From Anaerolineaceae bacterium UBA6073 (GTDB lineage Bacteria; Chloroflexota; Anaerolineae; Anaerolineales; Anaerolineaceae): a stretch of 34,429 nucleotides of DNA. Made by a program: the position numbers and the translations under genes. The DNA lies in assembly GCA_002436085.1 (NCBI GenBank), contig DIXT01000018.1, positions 1 to 34,429 of the forward strand, written 5' to 3'. Under the pieces are notes generated by a model, which saw nothing but the letters and a program-made list of their open reading frames with translations, searched no databases and was not told the origin of the DNA. Positions 32,417-34,429 of this stretch are shown here, in pieces. How positions within the stretch are numbered: position 1 is the stretch's first letter; each line of letters starts with the position of its first letter.

Positions 32417-33411
32417 CAGGGAATCACAATAATCAAATATTCAGCCGAGTAGGATAAACCAGCCTGAGCAACGTCCGCCGGGATAACCTGATTTTGCAGC
32501 AGGTACGCGCTCCAGGCTTCCGCCATGCGGCTTTGCCCGGTCAGCAGGTCAAAGGCGTCGTGGTCAAAAAAGGCATCCAGCCGGGCGGCTTGCGCGCTGA
32601 GGCGGGACATATCCAGGTCCGCTTGCGCCCAATCGTCCGGGCGCCAGATGACCGGATGATGCGCCAGCAGAATCACGCGTTCGGGCAGGTCGGCCAGCAT
32701 CTGCTCAAAATCGGTGAGGGTCATCTGCTGGAACAGGGTCTGGCGTTGTTCAAAAGGCAGCAGCCAGTCGGACTGAATGGTCCAGGGCTCGAACACGGCG
32801 TCGGAGTTCTGGCTGCGCAGGTTCACAAACGCCGCGCCGTCCGCCGGCAGGGCGCTCACTGGAACATCGCGCCCGAAGTAACCGGTGAGCACCAATTTGG
32901 TCTCAATCGGCACCTGGTTATAGATGTGGCTGACACGCAGGTAATACACGGTCACGTCCTGGTCGCGCACGCGCACAGTCTCGGAGTGGATGCCGCGGTC
33001 CAACAGTTGAAACGCGACCGCAGCGGAGAGGCTGAGCAAGCTTCCGTCGTCCCGCAGCTCTTTGCGGCTGAGGTAGAAATAGCTCCAGTTCACCGTGTTC
33101 GCCCCGCCGGCTTTGAGCGGAAAAAGCACGGCCGCGCGCGGCGGGATGGGCGTGGGGGTTTCGGTCGGGGTTGTGCTTGGCAGGGGCGTGGGTGTATGGG
33201 TCAGCGTAGGGGTTGGAGAGGAAGTGACGGTTGGCGCGGGGGGCAGCGTGGGCGTAATAGTGGCTGTGGGCGTCTGGGAAGGCACGCGCGTGGGTAGGGC
33301 GGTGGGGCGTCCTTCAAATTGCGGCTGGCAAGAAGCGCTGAAAAGCAGCAACCCGGCAAGCAGGCAGAACAGCAGTGAAGCGCGCGGTGGAAGGGAAGCT
33401 GAACGCCGCAA
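32416..33411 (-). CDS. Uncharacterised lipoprotein with Thr/Pro linker
   Basis: This predicted secreted protein of about 331 residues sits between the MEMO-family gene and priA. From a TTG start at 33411 it has a basic N-terminus, a hydrophobic segment (about 11-26) and a lipobox-like FSASC (Cys28). A long Thr/Pro/Ser linker (about 35-90) and a globular domain of about 230 residues follow. I do not recognise the domain. TTG is chosen because it lies just after the upstream stop (33422) and starts a coherent signal peptide; a longer frame to 33531 would overlap the MEMO gene by about 110 nt. The coupling to priA by ATGA overlap is positional and suggests no shared function. Confidence 0.65.
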   Translation of the reverse strand: MRRSASLPPRASLLFCLLAGLLLFSASCQPQFEGRPTALPTRVPSQTPTATITPTLPPAPTVTSSPTPTLTHTPTPLPSTTPTETPTPIPPRAAVLFPLKAGGANTVNWSYFYLSRKELRDDGSLLSLSAAVAFQLLDRGIHSETVRVRDQDVTVYYLRVSHIYNQVPIETKLVLTGYFGRDVPVSALPADGAAFVNLRSQNSDAVFEPWTIQSDWLLPFEQRQTLFQQMTLTDFEQMLADLPERVILLAHHPVIWRPDDWAQADLDMSRLSAQAARLDAFFDHDAFDLLTGQSRMAEAWSAYLLQNQVIPADVAQAGLSYSAEYLIIVIP

Positions 33412-33421
33412 GCTCCACCGC

Positions 33422-34288
33422 CTACTTTGTTTTGGTGATGACGGCGGAACCGTAACCCACCACGGAATCTGCGTCGTGCGTAACGGCGGCAGAAGTGCGG
33501 TAATCCGCGATGACGAGCTTGTCCGCGCCAAGGTTGCGGCAGGTGCGCAGCACGCTCAGGATGGGCGCCATGCCGCAAGCCTGCCCCTTGCCGCTGGCAT
33601 TCAGCATAAAGAGCTCAAAAACGTCCATGGCTTCCAGCGCGCTGAGTACGCGTTTATCCAGTTGATTGGCTTGTTTTTCGGTGTAAAAATGTGACAAATC
33701 GCTGGACGCGACCAGCAAAGTTTTTTCTTCAGGCGGCAGCGTCAGCATGAAGCCTGCCAGCGCATTGGAAAGCGCGCTGACCAAATCCATGGACTGGTTG
33801 ACCAACATCAGCGGCACCAGTTTAAAGCCCTGCGGCAGCACAACCTGCAAAAACGGGAGTTCAATTTCGAGCGAATGTTCGCGGTCGCGACGGACTGGGG
33901 TGATATCCGGTCCCTTGCTGACTTGCAGAAGCATGCCCAGAGTGGATAAAGCCTCGCGGTCAACCGGCACCTGACCGAGGGGGGTGGCGTAGGCTTCGTG
34001 CCCGCTGGTGAGCAAAGGCTCGCGGTAATACTGGTGCGAGGGCGAAAGCAGGATTACGCGCGTGAAACTGCTGCCAATCAAGGTTTTGAAGGCGTGCGCG
34101 GCGGTGAAGCCGGAATAGACCAGGCCTGCGTGGGGAACAACCAGCCCCAAAATTTCTCCGCTCAGCCCTGGCGCGGCGGCTTTCTCCAGAAAAGCCTCTA
34201 CCTGCGTGCGCAGTTCGGTTGGCTCGCCCGGGTACCAGGTTCCAGCGATTGGTGAGGGTCGGATATCACGGAATTGCTGTGTTTCCAT
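33422..34288 (-). CDS. MEMO-family protein (AmmeMemoRadiSam system protein B type)
   Basis: This 288-residue protein matches the MEMO1 family: PSPIAGTWYPG near the N-terminus, VVPHAGLVYSG (His53), LLSPSH (His85), ASSDLSHFY (His200) and GKGQACGMAP (Cys238). These four residues correspond to the metal-binding His/His/His/Cys set of human MEMO, which resembles extradiol dioxygenases. In many prokaryotes MEMO is encoded beside an AMMECR1 protein and a radical SAM enzyme, but neither is visible here. The upstream TAAAAT lies 6 nt before the ATG with no Shine-Dalgarno, so the mRNA is probably leaderless. It leads a run of minus-strand genes into the lipoprotein and priA. Confidence 0.9.
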   Translation of the reverse strand: METQQFRDIRPSPIAGTWYPGEPTELRTQVEAFLEKAAAPGLSGEILGLVVPHAGLVYSGFTAAHAFKTLIGSSFTRVILLSPSHQYYREPLLTSGHEAYATPLGQVPVDREALSTLGMLLQVSKGPDITPVRRDREHSLEIELPFLQVVLPQGFKLVPLMLVNQSMDLVSALSNALAGFMLTLPPEEKTLLVASSDLSHFYTEKQANQLDKRVLSALEAMDVFELFMLNASGKGQACGMAPILSVLRTCRNLGADKLVIADYRTSAAVTHDADSVVGYGSAVITKTK

Positions 34289-34294
34289 AGATTT

Positions 34295-34300
34295 ATTTTA
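34295..34300 (-). promoter_or_regulatory. -10 element giving a leaderless MEMO-family transcript
   Basis: TAAAAT on the minus strand (34300-34295) is followed by six bases and the ATG at 34288. The -35 position shows no good match, so this is weaker than the promoter at 14188-14215. Confidence 0.4.
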
Positions 34301-34327
34301 GCACAGCAGCACCAAGGAAATGTTAAA

Positions 34328-34429
34328 GAGGGTGTTGAAAAACATTGGTTAATCGATTACATCCAAATTTTTCAAAGTTAAGAATTTAAATCTGCCCTCA
34401 CCCTGCCCTCTCCCAGCTCCGAATCTCGT
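34328..34429. mobile_element. Second, window-truncated copy of the MITE-like element
   Basis: Positions 34328-34427 match 9-108 in the same orientation with two mismatches in 100 bp, starting at the same terminal sequence GAGGGTGTTGAAAA. The element is cut by the window end before its hairpin and right terminus. Confidence 0.8.

Noticed and set aside
1..34429. Circular molecule with overlapping ends
   Set aside because: The end repeats differ at two bases and are flanked by different sequence, so they are two element copies rather than an assembly overlap; housekeeping genes also argue for chromosome.

Overview
The window reads as a chromosomal segment of a moderately GC-rich, probably Gram-positive-like (monoderm) member of the Chloroflexota, most likely class Anaerolineae. 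That placement is inferred from the gene families and surface-protein style: secreted and lipid-anchored proteins with long Pro/Thr linkers, a HerA-NurA-Rad50 cluster, an FHA/Hanks-kinase pair and a stand-alone MEMO-family protein. No rRNA or tRNA was seen, so the placement is not proven. The sequence may be a whole contig: a near-identical 100-bp repeat (2 mismatches) sits at both ends in the same orientation, which is where assemblies often break.

Layout. 1-562: a MITE-like element with terminal inverted repeats, then a promoter. 563-3690: a CpXC-domain protein, an FHA-winged-helix regulator and a membrane-tethered Ser/Thr kinase; the last two are divergent with interleaved promoters. 3691-4158: degenerate dispersed repeats. 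4159-7676: an operon of a glycerophosphodiesterase and a large membrane-anchored GH3 hydrolase. 8032-10136: an OmpR-type two-component system. 10653-11993: an ATP-cone/uridine-kinase-like protein. 12018-12183: a small palindromic element. 12201-13563: two tandem paralogous lipoproteins of a family I do not recognise. 13672-14160: about three tandem 169-bp repeats. 14222-14602: a YgbA-family protein with a leaderless promoter. 14743-16827: frr-uppS-cdsA (ribosome recycling, undecaprenyl diphosphate and CDP-diacylglycerol synthesis). 16884-20006 (minus): pgm, a nitroreductase and a SIMPL-domain lipoprotein.

20161-26230 is the most interesting block: NurA nuclease, a small protein that looks like a stand-alone HAS barrel, HerA hexameric ATPase and a Rad50/SbcC-type SMC ATPase. 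They are packed with 7-nt gaps or a 4-nt overlap. This is the archaeal DNA-end-resection gene set in a bacterium, with an extra unassigned component and no Mre11/SbcD in the cluster. It is probably a repair operon, with phage defence a less likely alternative.

26217-28984 (minus) holds a phosphoribosyltransferase, an MFS transporter and a nucleotidyltransferase. 29005-29870 is a dense repeat array related, in opposite orientation, to the 13.7-kb array. 29879-34288 (minus) holds a MEMO-family protein, an uncharacterised lipoprotein and PriA, the last with an altered helicase motif II and a missing zinc ligand.

A recurring feature is a clear TATAAT-like -10 element. In most cases it lies about 35-45 nt before a ribosome-binding-site start. 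In three cases (7676 minus, 14222 plus, 34288 minus) it lies only 6-8 nt before the ATG, implying leaderless mRNAs.
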